50,561 bases of DNA from an uncultured Clostridia bacterium (GCA_944393415.1 CALYAD010000015.1:1-50561); one strand, 5' to 3'. Numbered from the stretch's first letter, positions 24,289-32,966 are shown. A program made the numbers and translations. The notes: a model not told the origin generated them from the sequence alone.

Positions 24289-25023
24289 TTAATGTAATTC
24301 TTCTTTTCTGTCAATTTCTCTAATATAGAACACTCTGTCATTGTTTAGCTTTGATACGTCTTTCTTTAAATTGTACATTCCTTCTTGAAAGTGTTCCAAT
24401 TGGGCTGTTATATCTCGTTTTACTCTGAATAATTCTTTTGCTACATCATAATATTTATCCTGCTTCCTTTCCTTTATGATATCATTTATGATAATATAAG
24501 AACGTCTATATTCTGACCATAAGTTATTATTTAACACCCATCGTGTGAGCTCCTCTCTACTCTCTTTAGGGTAGCTTTGTATATGGTCTAATATTTTTAT
24601 TATTTTGTCCTCTTCATCGGCAATAAATTGCCTATTAAGATATCTATCGATATTTAGTTCATGTGATATTATCAATGATGGGTTATACTGGAATTTGTCG
24701 GGATCGTCTGCATGAACAAGATATCTTATTCCATGCTCTCTACTGTCGCTGTAAAAGTAATTATCCGCTATTGTCGGATATGCGCTATGTACTCTTTTGA
24801 TAAATGCATCCTTTGAGCATTCTCGTGAAAGTGCAAATACTATGTGATAATGTGGTTTCTTTAATTCTCCGTCTTCCCTCCTGTCCATATCGTGAAGAAT
24901 TGCGGCATATCCGCATTCAAACATTACTTGATTGTATAGTATGTCATTTATTAACTGCATGTGGTCTATACAGTCAGGATACAATTCTAAGCAATGTGTT
25001 TTGCTTCGGATTACTTTTGACAT
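24289..25023 (-). CDS. Rolling-circle replication initiator (Rep_2/HUH family)
   Basis: This 244-residue HUH endonuclease has motif 1 AILHDMD (41-47), the metal-binding HUH motif KPHYHIVF with His58 and His60, and RYLVHADDPDKFQY (100-113), in which Tyr101 is the likely nucleophile. This pattern is the Rep_2 family of pMV158/pE194-type plasmids. Such proteins nick the plus origin and stay attached to the 5' end during rolling-circle replication, the role of pII in Ff phages. The ATG at 25023 is chosen for its AAGGAG box, which is buried in a hairpin (25031-25062). Confidence 0.9.
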   Translation of the reverse strand: MSKVIRSKTHCLELYPDCIDHMQLINDILYNQVMFECGYAAILHDMDRREDGELKKPHYHIVFALSRECSKDAFIKRVHSAYPTIADNYFYSDSREHGIRYLVHADDPDKFQYNPSLIISHELNIDRYLNRQFIADEEDKIIKILDHIQSYPKESREELTRWVLNNNLWSEYRRSYIIINDIIKERKQDKYYDVAKELFRVKRDITAQLEHFQEGMYNLKKDVSKLNNDRVFYIREIDRKEELH

Positions 25024-25030
25024 AATAAAA

Positions 25031-25062
25031 AACTCCTTAATTAGTTTCCTAATAACGGAGTT
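25031..25062 (-). promoter_or_regulatory. Hairpin sequestering the rep ribosome binding site
   Basis: In the rep mRNA, AACTCC then TTATTAG pairs with CTAATTAA then GGAGTT, capped by a GAAA tetraloop. The AAGGAG box of rep is in the 3' arm. Opening the stem would be needed for translation. A palindrome AACATTA-N7-TAATGTT (25067-25087) lies just upstream and could be an operator or origin element. Confidence 0.6.
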
Positions 25063-25121
25063 GTTTAACATTAGTTAATATAATGTTCCCAAAATGGTCT
25101 TAGAGCGTGTACTGATGAAAA

Positions 25122-25149
25122 ATTATGCTCATGTTCCATTTAGTATAAT
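25122..25149. other. attR: dif-like Xer site
   Basis: The left arm ATTATGCTCAT (25122-25132) matches the other site's arm at 8 of 11 positions. Centre GTTCCA (25133-25138) and right arm TTTAGTATAAT (25139-25149) are identical to 19316-19332. The diverged left arm is the phage-derived half. Confidence 0.83.
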
Positions 25150-25347
25150 AACATCTATATATTTTTTGATTAGAAAAATTATGAGTGTTCAGATTTATGA
25201 CGGCTATGCTACAATTAAATCATGGTATAGCTTATCAAATTTACGGCAGTCAGTAATAAATCCGTTTGCGTCTTCATATTTATTGAATGTGATAACGGAC
25301 AAGTATTAAACCGGTACACTGAAAAAATAACGCAGAGGAAATTAATT
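25150..25347 (+). promoter_or_regulatory. Upstream region of the spoIIIA operon
   Basis: There is no gene here. A weak sigma-E-like pair can be drawn (AATA near 25256 and CATATTTA near 25277), as expected for a mother-cell operon, but the match is loose. The phage right end lies about 200 bases from the spoIIIAA start, so this control region is probably intact. Confidence 0.3.
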
Positions 25348-26277
25348 ATGGATGATAAAAACGAGATAAAAAATAAAATTATTGATTACGTCTCTTCCCT
25401 GCTCCCTGAGCATATAAAAATACCTTGCAAAAATTACCTGATGGCATATCCGTCAATAAGCGAAATCAGATTGCGCTCCGGGGCGCCCATATCATTTACG
25501 GCGAGACAAAAAAATCTTGTGACCGGCATAAAATGCAGACATGAGGATATAGCCTACTGTGTCGATCGTATGACCGAGGGAAATTATATGCGTGCCGAGG
25601 AGATGATGCGCAAGGGGTATATCACGCTTTCCAGCGCCTGCCGAGCCGGCGTCGCGGGAGACGCTTTTGTGCGAGACGGAAAAATAAGCGTCCTCAGAAA
25701 GATCAATTACATAAATATCAGAATACCATCGGAGTTAACCGTACCTAATATAGCGCTTCTCGAATACCTCGAAAAAAATGAATATCATACCGGAGTACTG
25801 GTGATATCGCCTCCCGGATGCGGAAAAACTACGGTTTTAAGAAGTCTTGCGTATCAGCTCTCTGTAGCGCCGATATCAAAAAGAGTAGCTGTGGTAGATA
25901 CGAACTGTGAACTTATGCTTCCTTGGAATAACGGGGAATCACTTTGTGATTTTCTTACCGGTTATCCAAAATCCGAAGGTATTTCCATAGCTCTCAGGTA
26001 TTTAAATCCCGAGCTGATAATATGCGACGAGCTCGGCGGACAGGAAGAGACAGAAACGATCGCTTCCCTTCAGCATACCGGAGTCCCTCTTATCGCGTCT
26101 GCTCATGCTTCTGATTTTGCTGATCTGAGACGGAAAAAAAGTATAGCGCTGCTGCTGGAAAAAAGAGTATTCGGAGCGGTTATGCGGCTTTACAGAAGCG
26201 GAGAAAACATAAGAAGCGAGATACGTACTCTTTCGGATATCATGGGCGACGGAAATATGCAGAGTAAAGCTTTATAG
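25348..26277 (+). CDS. spoIIIAA: Stage III sporulation protein AA (ATPase)
   Basis: This 309-residue P-loop ATPase has Walker A PPGCGKTT (155-162) and the Walker B region LIICDELGG. SpoIIIAA resembles secretion ATPases and energises the SpoIIIA-SpoIIQ channel, the feeding tube between mother cell and forespore, which is needed for sigma-G activity. It is the first gene of the operon, with GAGG before the ATG. Confidence 0.96.
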   Translation: MDDKNEIKNKIIDYVSSLLPEHIKIPCKNYLMAYPSISEIRLRSGAPISFTARQKNLVTGIKCRHEDIAYCVDRMTEGNYMRAEEMMRKGYITLSSACRAGVAGDAFVRDGKISVLRKINYINIRIPSELTVPNIALLEYLEKNEYHTGVLVISPPGCGKTTVLRSLAYQLSVAPISKRVAVVDTNCELMLPWNNGESLCDFLTGYPKSEGISIALRYLNPELIICDELGGQEETETIASLQHTGVPLIASAHASDFADLRRKKSIALLLEKRVFGAVMRLYRSGENIRSEIRTLSDIMGDGNMQSKAL

Positions 26278-26291
26278 CATTATTATATAAT

Positions 26292-26753
26292 ATGAAGATA
26301 TTTATATGTGCGGTAGTTGTAATTCTGTCTTTATTCATCGCGAAGCTTAAAAACGATGAGTATAAAGAAGATCTTGACACATATCGTGAGCTTACGGTAC
26401 TCAGCGATATGGTTTCAAGAAATTTCAAAACCGAGATCAAATCTCTTTCGGTTCTCTGTTCCGAGTATTATACAGAGATCTCCGGAGAATGCATTAGTTT
26501 TTTTGATATTGAGGAAGCAATATTTTTTATAAAAAACAGATGTAAAACGCACGGAAATGTACACGAATTTTGTGAGATACTTAAATCCTGCACTACCGCC
26601 CCGCCGGACGAGCTTGACGGACTTTGTAAAAAACTTTCTGATATTGCTTACGAAAGCTACAGGAATATGGAATCCAAATATAAAAGAGAAAGCGGAACCA
26701 GTTATATTGTCTATCCCGGAATAGCCGCAATATTAATTTCCATTCTTTTATAG
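26292..26753 (+). CDS. spoIIIAB: Stage III sporulation protein AB
   Basis: This 153-residue protein has N-terminal (about 2-18) and C-terminal (about 142-153) membrane segments and a helical middle, resembling the inner-membrane platform proteins of type II secretion (GspF-like). It lies 14 bases after spoIIIAA. The family assignment rests on position, size and topology, with moderate sequence agreement. Confidence 0.9.
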   Translation: MKIFICAVVVILSLFIAKLKNDEYKEDLDTYRELTVLSDMVSRNFKTEIKSLSVLCSEYYTEISGECISFFDIEEAIFFIKNRCKTHGNVHEFCEILKSCTTAPPDELDGLCKKLSDIAYESYRNMESKYKRESGTSYIVYPGIAAILISILL

Positions 26754-26868
26754 TAACATGCAAGCAATGAAACGAAAATATTGCTTGGTATTTCTTGGGA
26801 TTTAAACGATTTTTTTGTCCGTTGCTTTTCGGGCATATAAGATCCTCTTACACAAATTTTTTATTTAC

Positions 26869-26908
26869 ATGATCCTCAAAAAAGCGGATCATTGACCGCC
26901 GTAGGCGG
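26869..26908 (+). promoter_or_regulatory. Tandem stem-loops before spoIIIAC
   Basis: ATGATCC (26869-26875) pairs with GGATCAT (26886-26892), and CCGCC (26896-26900) pairs with GGCGG (26904-26908). The start of spoIIIAC follows with ATGGTGATTGAT between. An upstream stem CAAGCAAT/ATTGCTTG (26761-26787) is also present. This is one of the hairpin-SD cassettes described in the findings. Confidence 0.55.
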
Positions 26909-26921
26909 CATGGTGATTGAT

Positions 26922-27119
26922 ATGGATATCGGACTGATTCTTAAAATCGCCGGAGTCGGGTTTATAGTCAGCGTACTGACACAGATACTTAGTAAAAACG
27001 GCCGCGACGATCAGGCGAATTTTGTTTCACTGGCAGGAATAATTATAGTACTGTTTATGCTTATAGGAAAGATAGGCGAGCTGATAGATTTGATACAGGG
27101 AGTTTTTGGAATTGTATAA
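26922..27119 (+). CDS. spoIIIAC: Stage III sporulation protein AC
   Basis: This 65-residue protein has two membrane helices (MDIGLILKIAGVGFIVSVL..., GIIIVLFMLIGKIGELI). SpoIIIAC is a small integral subunit of the SpoIIIA channel. The ATG at 26922 matches the family length; the upstream ATGs at 26892 and 26910 lie in the hairpin cassette. It overlaps spoIIIAD by 14 bases. Confidence 0.93.
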   Translation: MDIGLILKIAGVGFIVSVLTQILSKNGRDDQANFVSLAGIIIVLFMLIGKIGELIDLIQGVFGIV

Positions 27120-27504
27120 CATTTTAAAGATCGGCGGCGCGGCAATAATATCCGTAGTTTTGGCGCAAATATTGAAAAACAGGGGGTCCTCACTTTCCGG
27201 TCACCTCACTGAAATAACCGCTGTAACTATTCTGATTTCCGTAATTGCGTCTCTCTCCCCTCTTGTTTCATTTGTACGCGGATTAATTTCCGGAGGCGAT
27301 GGAGAAACAGATGTAATAAATCTGTTAATGACCGTAGTTGCGGTGGCGATAATCTGTCAGACAGTATGCGACATATGCAAGGACAACGGAGAGAACACAC
27401 TTTCTTCTGTTGTTGAATTTGCGGGTAACTGTGAAATTATTCTTCTCTCACTTCCTATTATAAAAAAACTGCTTGACACCGCTATCGGAGCTTTGGCTAT
27501 ATGA
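27106..27504 (+). CDS. spoIIIAD: Stage III sporulation protein AD
   Basis: This 132-residue integral membrane protein has about four helices and begins with the SpoIIIAC-like segment KIGGAAIISVVLAQILKNRG, showing the known AC/AD relatedness. It is translated from a start inside spoIIIAC and overlaps spoIIIAE by four bases. Confidence 0.93.
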   Translation: MELYNILKIGGAAIISVVLAQILKNRGSSLSGHLTEITAVTILISVIASLSPLVSFVRGLISGGDGETDVINLLMTVVAVAIICQTVCDICKDNGENTLSSVVEFAGNCEIILLSLPIIKKLLDTAIGALAI

Positions 27505-28610
27505 AAAAAATCCTGACAGTTGTTTTATTTATTATATTGACGCTTTTCGGTACGTGTGTTTATGCCGATGACGCAGTTTACTCGGATTCCGATGAGCTTT
27601 CGAGCTATAATGCCGATGATTATCTTCCGCCGGAGGTCACGGACAAGCTTGAGGAAAACGGTATCTCTATTGAAAGCGAAGGTCTGATGAGGACAGCCCT
27701 TGACACTGTAATAGCTTTTTTACGAGCTGCGTTTGAAGACTACTCGGGGAAAATAGTTACTCTGTTGGGGATTATACTGGTTGTATCAATTGTATACAGA
27801 ATTATTGATAATAAACCGTATAAACAGATAATATCCTACATTATTACATTGTACATCTGTCTGCAAATGCTTTCGATATTTTCTATGCTTTTAACGGATG
27901 TCTCGGAATCCTTAGACTCTCTTGCTGATATTTTGAAAGCAGTAATTCCTGCGTTTACCGCTGTTCTGCTTTTAGGAGGAAACGCCTTTTCCTCAGTATC
28001 CTCAAGCGCCTCTCTCGGAACTGTGCTGGTTTTTCTTGAGATAATACTAAACAAAGTATTAATCCCTTTGGTGGTCATACTGATGCTGCTGGTGGTTTTT
28101 GAAAAGCTTTCGCCGCAGTTTTCTGAAATACGAGTTGTACCGTCGGTAAAAAAATTCATTTTAAGCAGTGTTTCCTTTATCACTACTGTAATGCTTACGG
28201 TAATATCGTTCCAGAATATTCTGGCATCCAATAAGGATTCCCTGTCCGCGCGAACTGTTAAATTTGCAGCCTCAAACTTCATTCCGGTCGTTGGCTCGGC
28301 GGTGGGAGAATCGCTTAAAACCGTCGGAGCAGGAATGAAATACCTCAAAACCACTGTCGGAGGAGCTGTAGCGGCAGCAATTTTGGTAACAGTTCTTCCG
28401 GCTATAGCAAGAATACTTATATTAAAGCTTTTTCTCGGCATGCTTTCATTTGCCTGCGGTATGATAGGCTGTACAACCGAAAAAGGGATATTCGAATCAT
28501 GTGTAAATATTCTTGATATATTAAACGGAATTATCATTTGTATTACTGTATTATCAATTTTGATAACGGTCTTATTCGTAACGACAGGTTTCGCTCTTGG
28601 AGGAACTTAA
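27501..28610 (+). CDS. spoIIIAE: Stage III sporulation protein AE
   Basis: This 369-residue protein has a cleavable-looking N-terminal signal (about 1-22), an extracytoplasmic acidic segment and then about seven membrane helices. SpoIIIAE is the large polytopic subunit of the channel. The overlap with spoIIIAD (ATGA) indicates coupling. Confidence 0.95.
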   Translation: MKKILTVVLFIILTLFGTCVYADDAVYSDSDELSSYNADDYLPPEVTDKLEENGISIESEGLMRTALDTVIAFLRAAFEDYSGKIVTLLGIILVVSIVYRIIDNKPYKQIISYIITLYICLQMLSIFSMLLTDVSESLDSLADILKAVIPAFTAVLLLGGNAFSSVSSSASLGTVLVFLEIILNKVLIPLVVILMLLVVFEKLSPQFSEIRVVPSVKKFILSSVSFITTVMLTVISFQNILASNKDSLSARTVKFAASNFIPVVGSAVGESLKTVGAGMKYLKTTVGGAVAAAILVTVLPAIARILILKLFLGMLSFACGMIGCTTEKGIFESCVNILDILNGIIICITVLSILITVLFVTTGFALGGT

Positions 28611-28651
28611 TAATTTCGCAATCAAAGCGACACCGGAAGAAAGGTATTAGG

Positions 28652-29143
28652 ATGATCAACAATATTACGGATTTGTTAAAATACATAATTTCGGTTTGCC
28701 TGGCCTGCTCATTTGTAACGTTGCTTGTATCAAAGACGCGATTCAACTCAGCGGTACGTTATGTGGCAGGGATAGTTGTGTTATTGTCTGTAGTTACCAT
28801 CCTCTCCCCTCTTATTTCCGCACTCGGTTCGCTGATAACAATAGATTTTGAAATACCGGATCATGTTATTGAAGAGCCTGACGGCGGCTCAGAAGACATA
28901 ATAGACAACAGCGCGGTATACATATGCAGATATACAAAAACCCTTATATCGCAGCGCTTCGGAATTCCTGAAGATAAAATAACGGTTTCCGTATCCCTCG
29001 ACAGTACAGATATAAACAGTATTCAATTAAAAAATATCACTGTCTCATTGCCAGGGGAAAATTCCGAGCTGTTCGCAAGCGTCGCTGATTATGTATCCGG
29101 CACGTTAGGCTGCGGCTGTACTGTAATCGAAAGCGATGAATAA
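28652..29143 (+). CDS. spoIIIAF: Stage III sporulation protein AF
   Basis: This 163-residue protein has two N-terminal membrane helices (about 9-27, 33-55) and a soluble ring-building-motif-like domain. The ATG at 28652 follows AAGAAAGG. SpoIIIAF is proposed to form a ring in the intermembrane space. Confidence 0.92.
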   Translation: MINNITDLLKYIISVCLACSFVTLLVSKTRFNSAVRYVAGIVVLLSVVTILSPLISALGSLITIDFEIPDHVIEEPDGGSEDIIDNSAVYICRYTKTLISQRFGIPEDKITVSVSLDSTDINSIQLKNITVSLPGENSELFASVADYVSGTLGCGCTVIESDE

Positions 29144-29180
29144 AAGGACACGGTAATTAAAGAAAGGATCGCTCGTAATT

Positions 29181-29657
29181 ATGAAAGAGATATTCAAAAA
29201 CAAAAAAGTTCTGATGGCTATCATCGGATGCATATGCGGTATCCTGTTGATAATAGCAGGTTCATATGGCGGCGGCACCGATAAGAACACTGAAAATCAA
29301 AACTCCGAGCTGTACCCCTCAGAGGAACTGGAGATATATACGGAACGTCTTGAAAAAAGAATATGTGACCTTGTCGGGAAAGTTAACGGCGTGACAGATG
29401 TTTCTGTACTTGTAACAATAGACACTTCGAATGAAAACGTTTACGCTACCTCCGGCAGCAACGGAGATTTTGTCATTGTAACAGATCCATCAGGCAAGGA
29501 AACTCCGGTAAAGATTATGGAAATAACCGCTAATATCCGAGGTATTGCCGTCGTTTGCGATTATGGGGGGGACGAAGCTTTAAGGAAAAATATAATTGAA
29601 ATGCTCTCTTCTCTATTCAGTATCGGCACAAACCGCATTTCCGTAATGCCGGCATGA
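29181..29657 (+). CDS. spoIIIAG: Stage III sporulation protein AG
   Basis: This 158-residue protein has one N-terminal membrane helix (about 9-27) and an extracellular ring-building-motif domain; the family forms a 30-fold ring in the feeding tube. The SD AAGAAAGG lies rather far (about 14 bases) from the ATG. It is the last sporulation gene here: spoIIIAH, which should follow and bind SpoIIQ, is absent. Confidence 0.93.
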   Translation: MKEIFKNKKVLMAIIGCICGILLIIAGSYGGGTDKNTENQNSELYPSEELEIYTERLEKRICDLVGKVNGVTDVSVLVTIDTSNENVYATSGSNGDFVIVTDPSGKETPVKIMEITANIRGIAVVCDYGGDEALRKNIIEMLSSLFSIGTNRISVMPA

Positions 29658-29828
29658 TAAATATTTATAAAAATTTATAAAAACGTTTATGTCTGATATT
29701 ATCTGACTGAAATCTTCGTTTGTGACTTTTCTGTATACTCTGATTTAATCACATATTCTTATACAAAATTTTTTTCAAAGTTTCAAAACCCATTTTTAGC
29801 TTGAATCGTCAAGTCAAAAAACTCTTTT

Positions 29829-29867
29829 CCGGGGCTGTGTTAATTTAAAAGCAACAGCCCCGGTTTT
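29829..29867 (+). terminator. Terminator of the spoIIIA operon
   Basis: CCGGGGCTGT (29829-29838) pairs with ACAGCCCCGG (29854-29863), followed by TTTT. It lies about 170 bases after spoIIIAG; the sequence between is AT-rich and holds no gene. Confidence 0.85.
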
Positions 29868-29970
29868 ATATTTGCCAAAATTTTCTTTAAGCAAATTGCA
29901 GAAAGCGGCGCATAAAAACTCCTGTATTTTGCCGGATTATATAATTTTTTTGAAAAATGTAAAAAAACAC

Positions 29971-29999
29971 TTTACAAAAAAGAAAAAATGGTATATTAT
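29971..29999 (+). promoter_or_regulatory. Promoter of pncB
   Basis: TTTACA (29971-29976) and TATTAT (29994-29999) have a 17-base spacer, about 67 bases before the ATG. The rest of 29868-30066 shows nothing further. Confidence 0.5.
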
Positions 30000-30066
30000 A
30001 ATATAAATACTATATAACATAACAGCCGCGCCGCGTATTTCCCACGTAAGAAAGGAATTTATATCG

Positions 30067-31524
30067 ATGAATAAAAATTATCTGACGGAAAACATGACTA
30101 TGCTCTGTGATTTTTATGAGCTCACCATGGCAAACGGTTATTTTAAAACAAATTTAAAGGATAAAATAACTTATTTCGATGTGTTCTTCAGAACGGTTCC
30201 GGACGGAGGCGGTTTTGCTATCGCCGCAGGACTCGACCAAATCATAGATTATATCGAGGAGCTTCGTTTTTCCGAAACCGATATAGATTACCTGCGTTCC
30301 AAGCACATTTTTGACGAGGATTTTCTTGCCTATCTCAAAACCTTCAGATTTACCGGAGATATTTGGGCGATACCTGAAGGTACTCCAATATTTCCCGGAG
30401 AACCGGTTATAACAGTACGCGCCCCTGCTATCGAGGCTCAATTTATAGAAACATACCTTCTGCTCATATTTAACCATCAATCCCTTGTGGCTACAAAGAC
30501 CAACAGAATAGTCAGAGCGGCAAAGGGCCGGGCGGTCAGTGAATTCGGTTCAAGACGCGCACAAGGCGCGGAGGGAGCTATTTTGGGAGCAAGAGCGGCG
30601 TTCATAGGAGGCGTAAATAACTCCGCCTGTACTATAGCCGACATACGTTACGGAGTTCCGGCCGGAGGAACAATGGCTCACAGCTGGGTAATGATGTTCG
30701 ATGACGAATATACCGCTTTTAAAAAATACTGTGAGATATATCCCGAAAACGCTACGCTTCTTGTCGATACTTATAATGTTCTCAAAAGCGGAGTGCCAAA
30801 CGCCATCAGGGTTTTTAAAGAAGTGCTCGAGCCCCGTGGGATCAGAAACTGCGCAATACGTCTTGATTCGGGAGACTTATGTTATCTTACTAAAAAAGCC
30901 AGAAAAATGCTGGACGACGCGGGTCTTGATTACTGCAAAATAGTCGCCTCTAATTCTCTTGACGAATATATAATCCGTGATCTTCTTTTGCAGGGAGCTC
31001 AAATCGACGCTTTTGGCGTCGGAGAACGTCTTATTACCTCAAAATCCGATCCGGTTTTCGGCGGAGTATATAAAATTTCAGCGGTTGAGGACGAAAACGG
31101 TAATATAATACCAAAGATAAAGATCAGCGAAAATATAACCAAAATAACCAACCCGCACTATAAGAAGGTCTACAGGCTTTATGAAAATGACAGCGGAAAG
31201 GCTATTGCCGATCTTATATGCGTTCATGACGAGATAATAGACGAAACAAAGCCCCTTGAGATATTTGATCCGGATTATACGTGGAAACGCAAGATACTTA
31301 CGGATTTCAGAGCGGTGGAGCTTCAAAAGCCGGTGTTTATAGGCGGTAAATGTGTATATCCGAGATATACGACGGATCAGATACGCGATTACTGTGCCGC
31401 TCAGCTCGAGCTTCAGTGGGACGAGGTAAAAAGATTTGAAAACCCTCATAATTATTATGTCGACCTTTCTCAGAAGCTATGGGATACCAAACAAAAGCTT
31501 CTAAATGAAAACAGTATACTATAA
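30067..31524 (+). CDS. pncB: Nicotinate phosphoribosyltransferase
   Basis: This 485-residue enzyme of the NAD salvage (Preiss-Handler) pathway makes nicotinate mononucleotide from nicotinate and PRPP. Family landmarks are DFYELTMANGYF near the N-terminus, FEFGSRRAQGA-type SEFGSRRAQGAEG (about residues 158-170), and the phosphate-binding segments RLDSGDL and FGVGERL. An SD AAGAAAGGA lies ten bases before the ATG. Confidence 0.95.
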   Translation: MNKNYLTENMTMLCDFYELTMANGYFKTNLKDKITYFDVFFRTVPDGGGFAIAAGLDQIIDYIEELRFSETDIDYLRSKHIFDEDFLAYLKTFRFTGDIWAIPEGTPIFPGEPVITVRAPAIEAQFIETYLLLIFNHQSLVATKTNRIVRAAKGRAVSEFGSRRAQGAEGAILGARAAFIGGVNNSACTIADIRYGVPAGGTMAHSWVMMFDDEYTAFKKYCEIYPENATLLVDTYNVLKSGVPNAIRVFKEVLEPRGIRNCAIRLDSGDLCYLTKKARKMLDDAGLDYCKIVASNSLDEYIIRDLLLQGAQIDAFGVGERLITSKSDPVFGGVYKISAVEDENGNIIPKIKISENITKITNPHYKKVYRLYENDSGKAIADLICVHDEIIDETKPLEIFDPDYTWKRKILTDFRAVELQKPVFIGGKCVYPRYTTDQIRDYCAAQLELQWDEVKRFENPHNYYVDLSQKLWDTKQKLLNENSIL

Positions 31525-31580
31525 GCTCATGCTTATAGCAATTATAATCAGGGCACTTACGGCAAAAATCTAAAGATATT

Positions 31581-31608
31581 GCCGCCTTTGGCGGCATGGA
31601 GGATTAAA
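31581..31608 (+). promoter_or_regulatory. Hairpin-SD cassette in front of hisS
   Basis: GCCGCC (31581-31586), TTT and GGCGGC (31590-31595) form a stem. ATGGAGGATTAAA follows directly and leads into the hisS ATG, with GGAGG as the ribosome site. The ATG in the cassette opens a three-codon frame ending in TAA. Confidence 0.6.
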
Positions 31609-32871
31609 ATGATACAGAAACCAAGAGGTACGATAGATATTCTCCCTAAAGAGGCAAAAAAATGGCAGTTTATCGAAAACGCCGCGAGAAAGGTATGCAA
31701 AAAGCATGGGTTCGGTGAGATCCGATTCCCTACCTTTGAGGAAACACAGCTGTTCGCGCGTGGGGTCGGAGATACCACGGACGTTGTTCAGAAGGAAATG
31801 TATACTTTTATTGACCGAGACGGTACAAGCTATTCACTGCGTCCTGAGGGGACGGCGTCAGTCGCAAGATCAGTGATAGAAAACGGCCTTGCGTCTGAAA
31901 CGATGCCGCTTAAGCTGTTCTATATTATCAACTGTTTTCGCCATGAAAGACCCCAGGCTGGAAGATACCGGGAGTTTTATCAATTCGGCGCCGAGCTGTT
32001 CGGAGCTGCCACACCGACCGCCGACTTCGAGCTTATCTCACTTGCCGCGGATTTTCTTGACGCTCTGGGAATAACCGCTACGACTCTGCATATAAACTCA
32101 ATAGGCTGCCCGAGCTGTCGTCCCAATTATAAAAACGCTCTTGTCGCTTATTTTTCCGAACGGAGGGACGAGCTCTGCGATACCTGTAAAGTCAGGCTTG
32201 ACACAAACCCTCTCCGTATACTCGACTGTAAAAGTCCCGTTTGCTCAGAAATATGTAAAAACGCGCCTAAGACAATAGACTATCTTTGTCAGGATTGCTC
32301 GGCGCACTTCGATGGTCTGAAAGCCAGACTTGGGGTTTCCGGTATAAGATATAATATCGATCCTCATATTGTCAGAGGACTTGACTATTATTCAAGAACG
32401 GTATTTGAGTTCATAAGCGAAGGTATCGGAGCCCAGAGTACTGTATGCGGAGGCGGGCGTTACGATGGACTTGTCAGCCAGATCGGAGGTCCTGAGCTTG
32501 CCGGAATAGGCTTTGCTGCGGGAATAAACCGCTTAATCCTTTCTATGGAAAACGGGTCGGCGTATAAAGAGGAAGAGGAATTTGTGGATCTTTATATCGC
32601 CGCGCTTGGGGAAAGTGCCTCCGTTAAAGCAACCGGGATATGCGCTGTCCTGCGATCAAAGGGATTTACGGCCGAAACCGATATGGTCGGAAGAAGCTTA
32701 AAGGCTCAGATGAAATACGCAAACAAGATAAACGCTAAATACACACTCATAATCGGAGACGGAGAGATTGAAACGGGGAAAGCCCAGATAAGAAAAATGG
32801 AAAACGGACAACAGACTGAGATAAATATAGAAGATATCGCCGCGATCATTTCAGAGCTTTCCGCAAAATGA
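31609..32871 (+). CDS. hisS: Histidine-tRNA ligase
   Basis: This 420-residue class II synthetase starts MIQKPRGTIDILP. Motif 2 is FRHERPQAGRYREFYQFGAELFG, the histidine-binding segment is RGLDYYSRTVFE, motif 3 is GIGFAAGINRL, and a C-terminal anticodon-binding domain follows. The start is fixed by GGAGG in the hairpin cassette. It forms the common Firmicutes hisS-aspS pair; the 84-base spacer from pncB is too short for a T-box. Confidence 0.96.
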   Translation: MIQKPRGTIDILPKEAKKWQFIENAARKVCKKHGFGEIRFPTFEETQLFARGVGDTTDVVQKEMYTFIDRDGTSYSLRPEGTASVARSVIENGLASETMPLKLFYIINCFRHERPQAGRYREFYQFGAELFGAATPTADFELISLAADFLDALGITATTLHINSIGCPSCRPNYKNALVAYFSERRDELCDTCKVRLDTNPLRILDCKSPVCSEICKNAPKTIDYLCQDCSAHFDGLKARLGVSGIRYNIDPHIVRGLDYYSRTVFEFISEGIGAQSTVCGGGRYDGLVSQIGGPELAGIGFAAGINRLILSMENGSAYKEEEEFVDLYIAALGESASVKATGICAVLRSKGFTAETDMVGRSLKAQMKYANKINAKYTLIIGDGEIETGKAQIRKMENGQQTEINIEDIAAIISELSAK

Positions 32872-32966
32872 TATAGAACCGTCGGAGCGCGGAAAAGTTA
32901 TCGGACCGACGCGCTTTAGCATAAGAGACTAATATAAGAAAGGACGCTTTCATATACACGAAAGCA

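Larger units (their letters stand above)
19316..25138 (-). mobile_element. Filamentous phage (inovirus) prophage integrated at a dif-like site
   Basis: About 5.8 kb, visibly AT-richer than its flanks, with all genes on the minus strand. The order is rep (HUH), two 56-residue ORFs, a pV-like small protein, a coat candidate, a secreted repeat protein, membrane proteins and a Zot/pI-like ATPase. This is the Ff replication-structure-assembly order. There is no integrase, and the flanking sites are Xer-type, as in CTXphi-like elements that borrow the host recombinases. No outer-membrane secretin (pIV) is encoded, as expected in a monoderm host. Size, ORF order, TTG/GTG starts and overlapping stop/start pairs all fit a compact ssDNA phage. 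Whether it is active is unknown. Confidence 0.85.

Noticed and set aside
25094..25309. 71-residue plus-strand ORF spanning attR
   Set aside because: It crosses the phage-chromosome junction, has no SD and no recognisable features, so it is a chance frame created by integration.
19160..25347. Replication terminus placed here because of the dif-like site
   Set aside because: Gene direction does not switch across the site and ribosomal genes lie close by, so the site cannot be called the chromosomal dif from this window alone.
29658..29828. Remnant of spoIIIAH
   Set aside because: All frames are short and AT-rich with no SpoIIIAH-like segment.
31525..31608. T-box riboswitch upstream of hisS
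   Set aside because: The spacer is only 84 bases and lacks the T-box core; only the short hairpin-SD cassette is visible.
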